Shown piece after piece: positions 10,601-21,593 of a stretch of 64,000 nucleotides of DNA; the stretch's first letter is position 1; each line of letters opens with the position of its first letter. The DNA lies in NCBI GenBank assembly GCA_023512835.1, contig CM042088.1:45772771-45836770 (forward strand), written 5' to 3'. Origin of the DNA: Taxillus chinensis (taxonomy: Eukaryota; Streptophyta; Magnoliopsida; Santalales; Loranthaceae). The translations under genes and the position numbers were made by a program. Under the pieces are notes generated by a model. The model worked only from the letters and a program-made list of their open reading frames with translations, was not told the DNA's origin and made no database searches.

Positions 10601-13574
10601 TTCTAAATACACAATGGGTGAAATTGGAAATTGAATTAATTTAGCTGTTTAATCAAATTGTAGTCAATCAGTCAAAAACATTAAGCCATTATACAAGAAT
10701 GATCACCTCTTTGTCCTTTTATAACACTCTCTTTTAGTTGATTTTAATCTCTTTCACTACTTGTTCATAGGGGTGTAAAATGGACCGTTGGTCAGTAGAC
10801 CAGTCTGTGGTTTGTGCGGACCGGAGTGGACTGGACTAGATAAATTCTGGTCTATTTCAATCGCGGGCCTAAATGGACTAGTCTGTTTACGTCCGGTCCA
10901 TGCGGACTAAATCGGTGCGGATTTGAACTGGTTTGCGGATCGATTTTTTTTTTTTAAATAATTTTTTTAAAACTATTATATATTCTACTTAATATATTAG
11001 TACATAGAGCCCAAACTTATTAATTTTAAAATTAATATTTAGAAATATAAACTATTAAATATAATTTTAAAATTTAAAATTTTTTTAATAAAATTAACTT
11101 ATAATAAGTTTTTAAATAAATAAATAAATATGTACTGGTCCGCATGTGGATCGGATCGGACCAGAACGATTCTAGTCCATTAAAAGTGCGAGCCTAAACA
11201 GATTAGCCCGTTTAGGCCTGCTCCGTCACGGACCGGACCGGACCGTTTTACACCCCTACTTGTTCACTATCATTGAACGAAGGCTGAATCATGATTGAGC
11301 TATTGCCTATTCTTTGCATATCTCTGGTTGCATTGGATAGATTCAACAATCTTAATGTCAGTCAAGATTTTTTGCCATTTATTTGGGTTAGAATAAAATG
11401 TTTAAACTATTAGATGATGGTTTCATTAGGGGAATATCTTATGTTTGCAACAAAATTCACAGTAGTGAGGAAATAATTGGCTTCTGAAGTTAAAGCATTA
11501 CATATACAGAATATATATGGCTAATCAATAGTTAGACAAAGCTACTTATGCGGAGGTATGAGAGGAAGCATGTGTAACAGTTCATTCACCTCTAGTTCAA
11601 TATTATCTGTTTTGGATCAAGCCCACATGGATTTGTTCTTGGTATTAGGACCTAGTCACCTAGATACCCACTATTGGAGAATTATACTAGTCTAACCCAA
11701 AAAGTCTCGTGCTAGGTGATGTATTCACCGCTACCAAAGTACCTGTGCTTCGTTTCCCGCACCAACCAATGTGGGATATTACATTTCATCCCCGTAGGAG
11801 ACTCATGTTCTAGTAGGACCATGGCACACTGACTCAAATTTGGCTCTGATACCATCTGTAATAACTCAGTCACCCGTAATCCGATATTATCTTTTTTGGG
11901 CTAAGCCCATATAGATTTGTTCTTGATGTTGGGACCTGGACACTCACTCTATTAAGGAATTACTCTAGCATAACCCAAAAGGACTCGTGTTAGGTGAGGT
12001 ATCCATGCCTACCTAAATAGCTACATTTTGTTCCTTGCACCAACCATGTGGGATATTACCGCATGCCCTTGGGCCCTTGATGAGAGAGATGGGGTAAGGG
12101 ATCGATGCATACTGGCTACAGGTGTATTCATTTCATCAAAACTACCATTGTCTTATCTTAGGAACAAAGAAGAATAAACGCTTACTTGTGATGGTATTGT
12201 CTTATTTTATTAAAATTGGATCCATTCAAAATTTTCTTTTCATGTTTTGTTCTCAAAAAGATCCATTTCCTTCCTAGATTGGTTTTTATATAATCATTAG
12301 TAGCTTGTGGGAAATGTTCTTGGATAAGTGTGATCATCATAAATTTATGATGACTCAATATGAGATCTCAAACACTTTTCGTAGAGGAGGAAATTCACAT
12401 CCCTCTAATAATAGGTTAAATACACTCATATTATTTTTAATCACATGTAAAATTTCGAAAATGTACAAAAAAGGTTCATTTTTAATGTTGTTCAAACAAT
12501 AATCTTAGAACATAAATATAAGGAGCAGAAAGAGCAATTGATCCTGCACCAAATGTTTAATGCTAAGATTCATTGGGTCGAACATTCATTGTTGTACGAC
12601 GAAATACATTTGCTATACTAAACTAATCCTATAACCTTTAAAACATAAATATAATGTTCGAAAAATCAAATATTATATTTATGTTTTAATATTATTTTTT
12701 GAATACTATTTGTTCGAAAATAATTTTTTAAACATTAAATTTATGTTTGAATAATGATATTCAAACATTTTATTTATGTTTGAATAATTATGAGAAATAT
12801 TTTGGTTGAATAATGTTATTCAAACATTTAGTTTATATTTGAATATTAATATGAAAACAGTTTTTATTTTATTTTTATGAGAGATAACTTGGTCATTTTG
12901 CATCGGTAGTGAGTGTGTTAATAAATTTGGTGGGTGTATTTATCCTTTTTTTTCCTATTTCCAATAATGTGCAGGTATGTGGTCCATGAGTATTTTTCTG
13001 CTCCTGTGGCTCTATGAAGCATTCATAATTGTCAATTTCACAGATGCTGTTTGTGTTGGACTCATTTGCGGAGTGGATCTATATGCATTTTTCTTTACTG
13101 ACTTTTCATAGCTAAATTAAAGTAAACATAATTTATGGTATATGCCTGTCTATAGTGAATTGGGAATTGGTTTCTTGGTTATGTTTTAATGTCTTATAAT
13201 GGATTTACTTGCAATTAAAATGATTTGATGATAACCATTTTCTCTGTTTCCTTGGTATCTTTTTGGTTATTCAGTTCCAGGTAAAACAGCAAGGAAAATT
13301 TGAGTCATTACATCGGGACTTGATAATTGGATTTGGCACTTGGGAGTTTGATCCTATGGACCTGGAGAACCCATTCCCGAACAATGAAGGTTCTGTCCAC
13401 ATGTGGCAAGGGGCTGAGGATCGACTTGTGCCTGTTTCTCTGCAGCGCTACATTGCCCAGCAGCTGCCATGGATCGACTATCACGAGCTTCCGAGTGCAG
13501 GGCACATGTTCCCATATGCTGATGGACTGTCTGAGGCCATTATAAAGGCCCTTTTAGTTGGGGGTATGAAATAA
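7645..13574 (+). CDS. alpha/beta-hydrolase superfamily protein, membrane-anchored
   Basis: A predicted serine hydrolase of the alpha/beta fold; the substrate is unknown. My model has five exons: 7645-7741, 8298-8560, 8655-8866, 9013-9277 and 13281-13574, all with GT...AG introns, joining in phase to 376 codons plus stop. The N-terminus is basic (RRAKK) and followed by a hydrophobic segment at about residues 34-54, which suggests a membrane anchor. Family marks: oxyanion HG at 103-104, nucleophile elbow GFSMGG with Ser175, a likely acid Asp326 (GAEDRLVP) and catalytic His354 (SAGHMF). It resembles plant alpha/beta-hydrolases of the At3g48410/At5g22460 type (from memory). The start was chosen because MAGGG is the first ATG of the exon and the dead upstream copy aligns at the same point. 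Intron 4 is about 4 kb and full of transposons. It is the live member of a tandem pair. Confidence 0.88.
10468..10490. repeat. (ATT)n microsatellite
   Basis: A short ATT trinucleotide run lies inside intron 4 of the hydrolase gene. Confidence 0.85.
10768..11258. mobile_element. hAT-type MITE with 8-bp target duplication
   Basis: The ends are inverted repeats: TAGGGGTGTAAAATGG at the left and the complement of TAGGGGTGTAAAACGG at the right. Directly outside lie two identical 8-bp copies of CTTGTTCA (10760-10767 and 11259-11266). An 8-bp target duplication with TA/CA-GGGGTG ends is the mark of the hAT superfamily. The element is 491 bp, has an AT-rich core and no transposase, so it is non-autonomous. 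It lies in intron 4 of the hydrolase gene. Confidence 0.88.
11573..12060 (-). mobile_element. TRIM retrotransposon (miniature LTR element)
   Basis: Two diverged direct repeats of about 210 bp (11573-11783 and 11857-12060) flank only about 73 bp of internal DNA. Next to the inner edge of the right repeat, two bases away, is the complement of TGGTATCAGAGCC (11842-11854), the classic primer-binding site for initiator methionine tRNA; this sets the orientation as minus. On the minus strand the repeats begin TGTAATATCCCACAT and end in TTACA. The element is flanked by a 5-bp target duplication GCATG (11568-11572 and 12061-12065). It has no gag or pol. The paralogous pseudogene intron has an empty site at about 5082-5095. 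Confidence 0.9.
12413..12946. mobile_element. AT-rich TIR element (MITE-like)
   Basis: The left end AGGTTAAATACACTCA is matched at the right end by the complement of AGGATAAATACACCCA: 16 bp with two mismatches. The body is very AT-rich and holds repeated ATTCAAACATTT/ATGTTTGAATAA palindromic modules at 12640-12850. No clear target duplication was found. The matching site in the hydrolase pseudogene (about 5437-5460) lacks the element, which supports insertion. Confidence 0.6.
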
Positions 13575-14290
13575 GGTTGTCAGCCACCAAATGAAAAGTG
13601 TAGGGTTTTAAGGCTAGCTTTTGTGGGATTCGTTGGTGGCACTCTCGTTGTGCTGTTCTCTGAACTTTCTTCTGGTGATTTCGGTGACCATTTCTGAAGG
13701 ACTAGGGTGGTGGCCCCAATTCAACCGAGTCCATATTTTGAATGATGATGAAGGAAAGCATTAGGACTAGGTTTTTTGTTTTTTGTTTTTTGTTTTTTGG
13801 TAGAAGTCTAAGACTGCTTTGCTTCCGTGACTTATAATTTATGCAAAAAAAAAAAAACGGGGGAGAACGTATGTTAGTTTTGATTGTAATCTGATGGTTT
13901 GGATAAAGTATATTATGACACTGGATTTGGGTACAGGCGAGTCATACATACCGGCAAATATAATTTGATTAGTGTTGTAAAACACTTAACAATCGTAATA
14001 TCAGTACAGTTATATGGAACAGTAAAACATGCAACGGAGCATGTGGTACAGATATAACAACATTGATAGTCAATTGCAAGCAAATCAGTTAAATTTTAGT
14101 AGTTCTGTTCGAAACGTGCCGTTTAATTGTTCTACAATGTTTATTTATTTATTTTATATGAAGTGTCGTTTCTAATTTTTATACTTATTTTCATTTTTTT
14201 AGACCTAAATTACAATAATCATTAAAAAATTGACTTTTTTTTCTATAAAAGATGAAGAGTTGGCTCACTAAAGAAACACGTAACATTTTT
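13575..14290. other. hydrolase 3' UTR and AT-rich spacer
   Basis: The first 100-300 bp after the stop match the 3' flank of the pseudogene (GGTTTTAAGGCTAGCTTTTGTGGGATTC at 13603 and 6068), so they are part of the duplicated unit and probably the 3' UTR. The rest is AT-rich with T and A runs (13776-13800, 13845-13857). No gene is seen. Confidence 0.5.
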
Positions 14291-14295
14291 TGTCG

Positions 14296-15026
14296 TTAAA
14301 TTATTATAAAAAATAAATTAATAAAAATATTAATATCAATCCATTCCATTCCCCCCGATACTGATGTAGACGTCGCCTCCAGGCTCCAACAGCCACTGCC
14401 TCCGTCTTCGTCTCCCTCTGTTTCCTTCCCACCCAAAGGATCGAGCTTTCGGTCTTGACTTGACAGATCTAAGTCAGATTCTCCATGGTTTTGTCTTTGC
14501 ATGGATTGACAATTCCCATGGCAATTAATACAACAGTTTTGTAATTCAAGCATAGCTATGAAGCGGACAACAACATATCCAGCCGTTCATCTCCGGCAAC
14601 ATATATATCATTTGTTAAAGTTATATTTAACAGCTGCATATCATTGGCTAACAACATATCCCCATCCCCATCACCGTTGCGAGGAGCAGTGATTCCACTC
14701 TGAAAGTTTCGGAAGGGCATCAGAGCCGACAGCGGCACGTGGTCGCCGCCGGAGACACCGAGGAGGGTCGTCGCGCGGATGCTGACCCCAGGCTCTCTCT
14801 TCAGCTCTACAAAGTGAGCATCGGTGAGGAAGTAGTTGGGTCAGAGTGGATCCAGATAGCCGCCGAGCCGCTGGAAATGCTGGTGCGGCAGAGGGGAAAG
14901 ACGGTGCAAAGACCCCCAGCATGCACCAACATCGCCGCCGTCATTGTTATTTGTAACCACTTACCAGCAGTCCTGGGCGAGGAGCTGTTGAAGGGCACGA
15001 TTGGATTTGGAAGGAGTGTGGAGTAA
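14296..15026. other. unexplained GC-rich island with open frames on both strands
   Basis: Against an AT-rich background this segment, above all 14700-15025, is GC-rich and open on both strands over 60-95 codons. On the plus strand one frame at 14739-15026 holds an acidic/basic mixed sequence (including EEVVGSEWIQIAAEPLEML), without an ATG at its start. On the minus strand several overlapping frames are also open. I do not recognise a family on either strand. It could be an exon of a decayed gene, a captured gene fragment or chance. Confidence 0.25.
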
Positions 15027-15731
15027 GGAGGGTGAAGTGACTAAAATATTATATTTAGATTAAATTATATCTGTGACTAAATTTATTGTAACACCCCACG
15101 CACACCTTGAAGTTGCTTGCTTTGGGTAATCTAATATAGAGATAATTAATGTTTTAGTCACTCCATTTAAATGGCCTGAGTGACTTAGAAAACAAGTTAA
15201 CGCTTTGGGTTATTAGTTTTATGATGGCTTCTTTAACCAAGAAATTTCGGGCGCAGCACGGTACGAGATTAGAAGGCCGCCACTTAGCAGAAATGCTCCG
15301 GAGGGTCCTGATTCCGGGGACCCAGAAATGGATTAATACGTTGTGTGAGACACTTGAGAATCAAGTAAACAGAGGTGATTAGAGGCCAGTCGCCAATGGA
15401 GTCCGTGCCACCATGGCGGTGTACTCATCACACAGTACGAGGAAAATGGCTATTTGAAACAATTCATCTGCTATATTGGAAGGTTACATATTGCAAAGAT
15501 GCATTTTCCTCAAGTGTGTATCAGTGTATGATATATACATATATATATATATATATATGAATCGGTCCCTCACGCCTCTGCATCAACCGCGTCGCTGCTA
15601 ACTCTCCACAGAAGTCGTTGCAGCTCCGACCACCTTCGCAGCCGGATTCTATCGCCTCTGCCCATGATCGAGCCCTGCCTCCGCCCGATCCAGTCCAAGG
15701 GAAGCCCTCTATCTCTTTTAAACTCTTTAAT

Positions 15732-15733
<2 letters not shown>

Positions 15734-15765
<32 letters not shown>
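15734..15765. repeat. (AAT)n microsatellite
   Basis: A run of about ten AAT units in intergenic DNA. Confidence 0.9.
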
Positions 15766-15766
<1 letters not shown>

Positions 15767-16221
15767 TTCTTATTTGTTTTTTTAATCTTCTTTAGTATGC
15801 TCATGTTTGATAAAATAGAAAATTTGTTTAAAAAAATAGATAAAATTGTATTTGGATTTTTGAAAACCTACATTTTTAAATTTTTGTTGCCAAAACAAAA
15901 AAGAAAATGACTCAGTCATTTAAAATTAGGATATGAGTGATCAAATCTTTGAAGTTTGTATTTTAATTGTTTAGATAAAAAGAAATTGTGTCAATGGTTA
16001 TTCCTTTTGTTTTTTTTCAAATGTTTTTAAAAAACATCCTAAATATTTTGTTTCCTAAAATAACTTTTTTTGAAATTTATCTTAAAACTCATGTTACAAA
16101 TAATCTATTGAATATGAGACTTTTGTCTAAGGAGACTATAATAATATATTGTGGAAACTTTTAAGGAATTATGTTTAGGAGACAAAGATTTAAGTGCTCA
16201 CTATTTATTAGGCAATGACAA

Positions 16222-16830
16222 AAACTTTTCTACAATTCTAAGAGCAGCTTATCACTCATATTCTTTAAATTTATATATTTAAATAACTTTTTATTTCTCA
16301 GTATGAATATATATCATAATAGATTTTCTAAATCATAATATATATTATTAAAATAATAGTTTATATTACTTTTTTATTTAATAATAGTTTATTATATAAT
16401 TTAATATGTAATAAAAATAAAATTTTTAAAAAGCATTGAGAAAATTATTATATGTAATTTAATAATTATATGAAGTAAACTAAGAAATATATTAAGAAAT
16501 ACAATACAAATCCTATAGAAAAAATTAATAATAAGATTTTTGTGAAGATAATAAGATTTTTGTGAAAATAAAATTTTTATATGTAATTTTTATATGCTTT
16601 TTAAGAAATACAAGAAAAAATTAAATATAAGATTTTTCTGAAGATAATTTTATAATTTTTAATTTTTTTATAAATAAAAAATAAAAAATAGTGTCTAAAA
16701 GAGTGTTCTTACTAGTAATTAAATTAAATGTGACGACAGACTTATCATTAAATGTGGCAGACATGTAGGAGACACCTGATAAGACTACACCGGTGTTGTA
16801 TTTCAGAAAGGAATTATTGAAACGGAACAA
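16222..16830. repeat. AT-rich dispersed repeat, copy 1
   Basis: Blocks of this segment, for example TTAAATAACTTTTTATTTCTC and TATATGTAATTTAATAATTA, recur in the same order at 49433-49810, ending in both places with an AAATATAAGA(T/C)TT block. The two copies are about 33 kb apart. This points to a non-autonomous element; its ends were not resolved. Confidence 0.5.
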
Positions 16831-17304
16831 TTGTAAAAATTGATAGGTGCTTTCCGAAAATGCTACAAATTAAAGGAAATAATATATAACGTAAAACAAT
16901 GCATACAATGATACAAGCAACCATTTTCACAATTAAATTGTGTCCTCCGGGCTCCGACGGTACAAATTACTAAACCAAAAAAAAAAAAAAAACGAAAATA
17001 AAAAAATATACAAATTAATTATATTTAAACATATATTACAGGTATTGTTTCAAAAACTTCAGCCCCCCCCACGATCAACGCCAACCTCACTAGTCTTTCA
17101 ACAAAACCCCCGAATTTCTTCCATGTTTCTTTTCTTTTAAACAAAACCACACAAAATGGAATCCAATCCATCCGGTCGCACAAGACCGTACTGTTGTCTT
17201 GCTTACCAAATATGCATACAATACAAAGCCTCTCACTCAGTAGGGAGACGTGTTAGCCGACAGCCCACCCGTTCTCCTTCCCTCATGTCCACTCATATAA
17301 TTAT

Positions 17305-17310
17305 TATAAA
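17305..17310 (+). promoter_or_regulatory. candidate TATA box of the BIC gene
   Basis: TATAAA in the context ATTATAAACACC lies about 120 bp upstream of the BIC start codon, with a 5' leader that would contain a GAA repeat. Confidence 0.4.
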
Positions 17311-17377
17311 CACCACCACACCCCGTGTAATGTATATATCTCAGTTTTACTGCCCAAACAAACCCATAACGCCAGAG

Positions 17378-17378
17378 G

Positions 17379-17408
<30 letters not shown>
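17378..17408 (+). repeat. (GAA)10 repeat in the BIC 5' leader
   Basis: Ten GAA units lie 20-50 bp upstream of the BIC start codon, probably inside the 5' UTR. They contain no ATG. Repeat length could affect expression. Confidence 0.85.
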
Positions 17409-17409
<1 letters not shown>

Positions 17410-17427
17410 GGGAACGGTTTCTAACTC

Positions 17428-17889
17428 ATGCAACAAGTTTCCACAACCATGACTGACCAAACTGAACCCCTCAACCTGGGTATGGAGGCCAGTTTGGCAT
17501 TAGGGAGCAACAACGAGCTTGAACTATGCGGCCTGGCTCCTATGGAGGAGGCTCATCTGGCCAGCCAGTCTGGCACCACCACCACCAATGAGAAATCTGC
17601 ATTGCGTAGAGAACCCAATATCCCTAAGGCTTTGCCGGATGAGATGGGTACCCGAGAGAGGCTGAGGAGACATAGGATAGAGGTGGGTGGACAGGTATGG
17701 ATTCCGGACAAATGGGGACAGGAGGAGCTCTTGAACGAGTGGATCGACTGCCCGTCGTTTGATGCCTCTTTAGCCCCAGGAGGATTATTGTCTGCCCGCA
17801 AAGCTTTGGAAAATGAGGGAAGTAAATCCACCCCAGGCCAAGTAGAAATCAAACCCAGAGTTAGGGTGCCGATTCTCTTTAAACAATGA
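17428..17889 (+). CDS. BIC1: BIC-type blue-light inhibitor of cryptochromes
   Basis: The protein belongs to the small plant BIC family, which in Arabidopsis binds cryptochromes and blocks their light-dependent dimerisation in the nucleus. It is a single exon of 153 codons. The family's diagnostic block is complete at residues 74-130: it begins [20 protein letters not shown], continues [13 protein letters not shown], and ends [17 protein letters not shown]. The N-terminal 70 residues are low-complexity, as in the family. The start at 17428 is the first ATG in frame; a second ATG eight codons in (17449, MTDQTEPL) could serve instead. Arabidopsis BIC genes are light-induced feedback regulators; here I see only a TATA-like box and a GAA repeat upstream. 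I cannot decide between BIC1 and BIC2 orthology by eye, so the symbol is tentative. Confidence 0.9.
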   Translation: MQQVSTTMTDQTEPLNLGMEASLALGSNNELELCGLAPMEEAHLASQSGTTTTNEKSALRREPNIPKALPDEMGTRERLRRHRIEVGGQVWIPDKWGQEELLNEWIDCPSFDASLAPGGLLSARKALENEGSKSTPGQVEIKPRVRVPILFKQ

Positions 17890-19900
17890 TGAATCAATAC
17901 TTGGTTTTTTTTTTCTTCACTTTTTTTTTTTGTTTTCCAATTGAATCTGGAGACGTTCTGTCAAATATGTAATTAATGTATTAAGTTGGATCTTGTTGAT
18001 TTACTGTGGGTTTTCTACACAGACTGAAGACAGCTACTTACCCATGTGATTGTGAGCTGAGGGAAAAAGGCTATGATTCTAAAACTAAAATTGACAAATC
18101 CATACGTAGGAGTAGGAGAGATTTAACTTACAGTTGAAGCAAAAGACTTGTTGGGTCTCAATCGCTGGAATGGCAGCCTACCCCTTACGTTTCCTTTGCT
18201 GCCTCACTGGAATAAGACGTTTTTGGAGTCAATTGGGTAAGTGTTTTTCTCTTCCATTTCTTTAAATGATTCATCCCACCTTCTAACCCAGGAGCCCTTA
18301 TAGCTGCCCTATTGGAATAAAGGAATATGAGGTGGTGTTTTGTTTGGACTTTTCGGTCTCTTCAGTATATGAACACTATTTTATTACGTTTGGCTACACT
18401 TACTCTGATGAGCGTAGATGACATTTTTGAAGACAATTTTAAAAGCCTTCAAGACATCCTCAGCCCAAAAGTTCGACTCTCGGCCACCAAGCAAAAAAAA
18501 AAAAAACATTGTTCATTCACCGTTTGCTAACAAATAAATAAATAAATCACCTTCAAGAACGTTCTATTTTTGTAGGCCACACATTTATTCGATCAGATGT
18601 TAACATTCGCTCACCTAATATGTTTAGTTTAGATGACTTGGGTCACATTTCACTTAACAACACTAACCCCTTGCTTGGTAAATATGAAATTTTTTGAATA
18701 TATATGAAAAAGCTATGGAATCATTTTTTTCTACTGTTTGGTGGAGATGAAAACTTCTCTCGATTCGTGTAAACTATTTTCCTCACCTAATTAATGTGAA
18801 AAGAGATGAAAAATATATAGTAATTATACTTTTTTTACTTTTGTCCATGAACAACTTGTTTCTTATGCAATACGTGAGGTTAAATTGATATTTTATACAA
18901 CATTATGATTTTTTAGTTTTTTTTCATCTTTCAATCAAATTTAAAAACACTACTTTATACACCTATTTTCACCCCAACCAAATAACTATTTTTTTCATAC
19001 TTTTTCTTTCCACCATTTTTCTATACATTACCAAGCAAAGCGTAAAGCTTTATTAAATATCCATAAACAAGGTTTTTCTTGAGCAGTTTTTTTGCCCCAA
19101 GTAAGCTTATTATTCCAACACCCATAAAGTATTAAGTATTTATAAACAAATTTATTCTTTGTTTTTTTTTAACTTTTTACAAATAAAACTTTACTTTCAT
19201 TCTTCAAACAATTAATGTCAAGTTTTATTTCATGGATCAAGAAATTCTAACTCCAGTCATTTGATTATTTTAGTTATTATTAAATAATTAATGTCAAGTT
19301 TTACCTCATGGGTTAAGAAATTCAAACTCTAAATATTAACGGGTCATTTGATTATTTTAATTAACATAAAGTCAACACAATATTAAAAAATAACTTTCAA
19401 CATTTGAAAAATTCTCATGTGTAAAAAAAATATAAATAACAATATTGTAGATACTCTTAGAACATCAAACTAGTTCTCTATTCTCCATCAATGGAGAGCT
19501 GCACCACTATAAAAACATGCTCCAACACTCTTCATTTACCTTTCAAGGTAAAAAAAATGTTAAAATTATTATGAGGCCATTTGGTATGCAATTTCGTTTC
19601 CTTATTTTGTTTTGATGTTGAATATTATAGTTTATGTTGAATTTTGAAATTCGAAAACAAATCATGTTTAATATAAGGTAGAATATGTTTTGAAAGGAGT
19701 GTATTTTAAAAAATTAAATATCATAAAATTAAATTAAATTAAAATAAAATATAATTAGACTAGATAATAAAATAATAAAATAAAAAAGATTTTTTATTAA
19801 ATTAAATTTAAATTTAAAAATTAAAAATAATTAAAAATAATTTTTAAAAATAACTATAGTGTTTTTAAAACTCTATTTACATATTAATCATATTAAATTA
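17890..19900. other. BIC 3' flank and AT-rich spacer
   Basis: T-rich sequence follows the BIC stop codon and is followed by AT-rich unique sequence. No exon-like segment or domain is evident. Confidence 0.5.
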
Positions 19901-19914
19901 TTACATTTCAAAAC

Positions 19915-20800
19915 TTGTCCTACATTATTTTACGCTTTGAAAAATTAGTAGTATATTTTCACTCTCCAAGTACTATTATATTATTATATTATTTACCACG
20001 GTTTCTCTCTCCTCGCCTCCTCCGCCGCTCTCTCTTTGCTCAGATCCTCCGCCGCCACACTGCCACCATCCCATCACCGCCTCTTGGCTCGTCTCCTCGC
20101 CACCCTCCTCTCCTTTTCTGGTGCTCATATTCCAATGAAGCTGGCTCAAGCGATCCCCAATCTGCAAGACCGATCGCCCCCGAAGAACCCTAGATGCCTG
20201 ACGACAGACGTTTCCGCTGCTCCACTGACCAACTAGCCACGCTGCCGCACATTCTGGTCGACACAGCTCACTCGACCCACAACGCCGTGTCACCGTCCCA
20301 TATCGGAAACTGTCACAATCATCGAACTTCCCCTGGTTTCAACCCTTCATTAAATCTATAGTTTCAAAAAAAAAAAAAAGGAAGAATCAAATTATGAGAT
20401 TGGATGGATTTGTAGACATATAAATCTTCATTGAAATAATGGGCTGGCCTGCCTTTCTGCTGAAATTCAAGAGCTTTTGAATTTCAAGAGCTACTGATGG
20501 TGGTGGATTCTCTTGCATCCACCATTAAGGAAGGTAAACCAAAAATCTTGGTATTCATTTGTGTCATCTTCACTCATTATTGCTCAATCACCCATCCGGG
20601 TAGTGTTTGAATTCAATGAAGTTTGGGTTGGAACTTGGAGTGGAATAGAAGAACCTATTGATGTAACAAATCAGAGGCATGAAGGATTGGGGTTCCAGTT
20701 CAAAACTTGCAGTTCAAATTACGAGTTTTTGTGGGTTGGTCTCAGATCATGGTTGGATAGGGACATACTACATATGCTCTGATGTTAAGGCTGCTCGAAT
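19915..20800. other. GC-richer segment with weak open frames, unassigned
   Basis: Between 19990 and 20320 the DNA is GC-richer, with Arg/Ser/Pro-rich open frames of 65-105 codons on both strands. From 20513 to 20782 a plus-strand frame of about 90 codons is open but lacks a recognised motif. None matches a family I know. They may be gene relics or chance frames in transposon DNA. Confidence 0.25.
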
Positions 20801-21104
20801 CTATTAAAAACAGTAAGTTGTCACAACTGTTCAGAGTAAGCTGCTCTGAGCTATTCATCTGTGCACCGTCAGATAAGAATGAGAGTTGATGACAGTTCAT
20901 CACGCTGTAAGAACACCGTCACCACTCTTTTATTAGACACTGTCACAGGCTCGTGTTAGACCCTCTTTAGACCAAGGCCGAGAAATAGGTAATTTTTCAT
21001 GAGCTCTTCTTGCGCCTATTAAGCTGCATATTTTCGAACACCTAGCAATATATTTTATGAATTAGAAAATTAGAGAGAGAGAGAGAATGATTTACATGAG
21101 AGCG

Positions 21105-21275
21105 TAAGGTTAATTTTTTTATCGTTAGAATTTTAATTTAAATCCTTAGATCTTGCAAATAACGGTCTAAATTAAATTTTTATTTAATTATAGTTTCAGT
21201 AAATTTATTACAGTTAAATAAAAGTTTAATCTTTTTAACTGTTGAATTTTGATTTGACTGTTAACTTAAAAGGTT
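21105..21275. repeat. palindromic AT-rich repeat family, copy 1
   Basis: This stretch shares blocks such as TCTAAATTAAATTTTTATTTAATTATA and TTTATTACAGTTAAATAAAA-like sequence with 56355-56520, and it is partly self-complementary. That suggests a foldback or MITE-like family. Confidence 0.4.
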
Positions 21276-21593
21276 CTTATAATAAAAAAAATGATCACAT
21301 CCTGTATAACTATATATATATAAACTTGTGACGTATTGTGTGGAGCTTTCTAATGAAACTGAGGCCCAACATTACATATAAATAATTTTTGTAGATGTGT
21401 TGAGTTAACTATTGTGTTGAGTTTTCTAATGAAACTGAGGCAATATTTAAAGGGATTTATTATGAAGCTACACAATTATTATGTGTGCTCAAATTTTAAA
21501 TTCGGCTTGGGCTATGAGTTTGTTCTCGGACCCTTGGGCCTTCAAATTGTGCTTCTTACCACATTACATACCTAGAGTATTATGGGCAATTAT

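Larger units (their letters stand above)
9278..13280 (+). other. large intron 4 of the hydrolase gene, transposon-filled
   Basis: The intron runs from GTATTT after exon 4 to TTCCAG before exon 5 and is about 4.0 kb. The matching intron in the pseudogene copy is about 1.5 kb. The difference comes largely from insertions: a hAT-type MITE (10768-11258), a TRIM (11573-12060) and a TIR element (12413-12946), plus unassigned sequence at about 9740-10740 that includes an (ATT)n run. Confidence 0.8.
15027..17300. other. AT-rich intergenic spacer
   Basis: Contains (TA)n at about 15531-15558, (AAT)n at 15734-15765 and a small GC-richer patch at 15565-15710 of unknown origin. From about 16222 to 16830 it carries an AT-rich dispersed repeat that recurs at 49433-49810. 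No gene is recognised. Confidence 0.5.
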
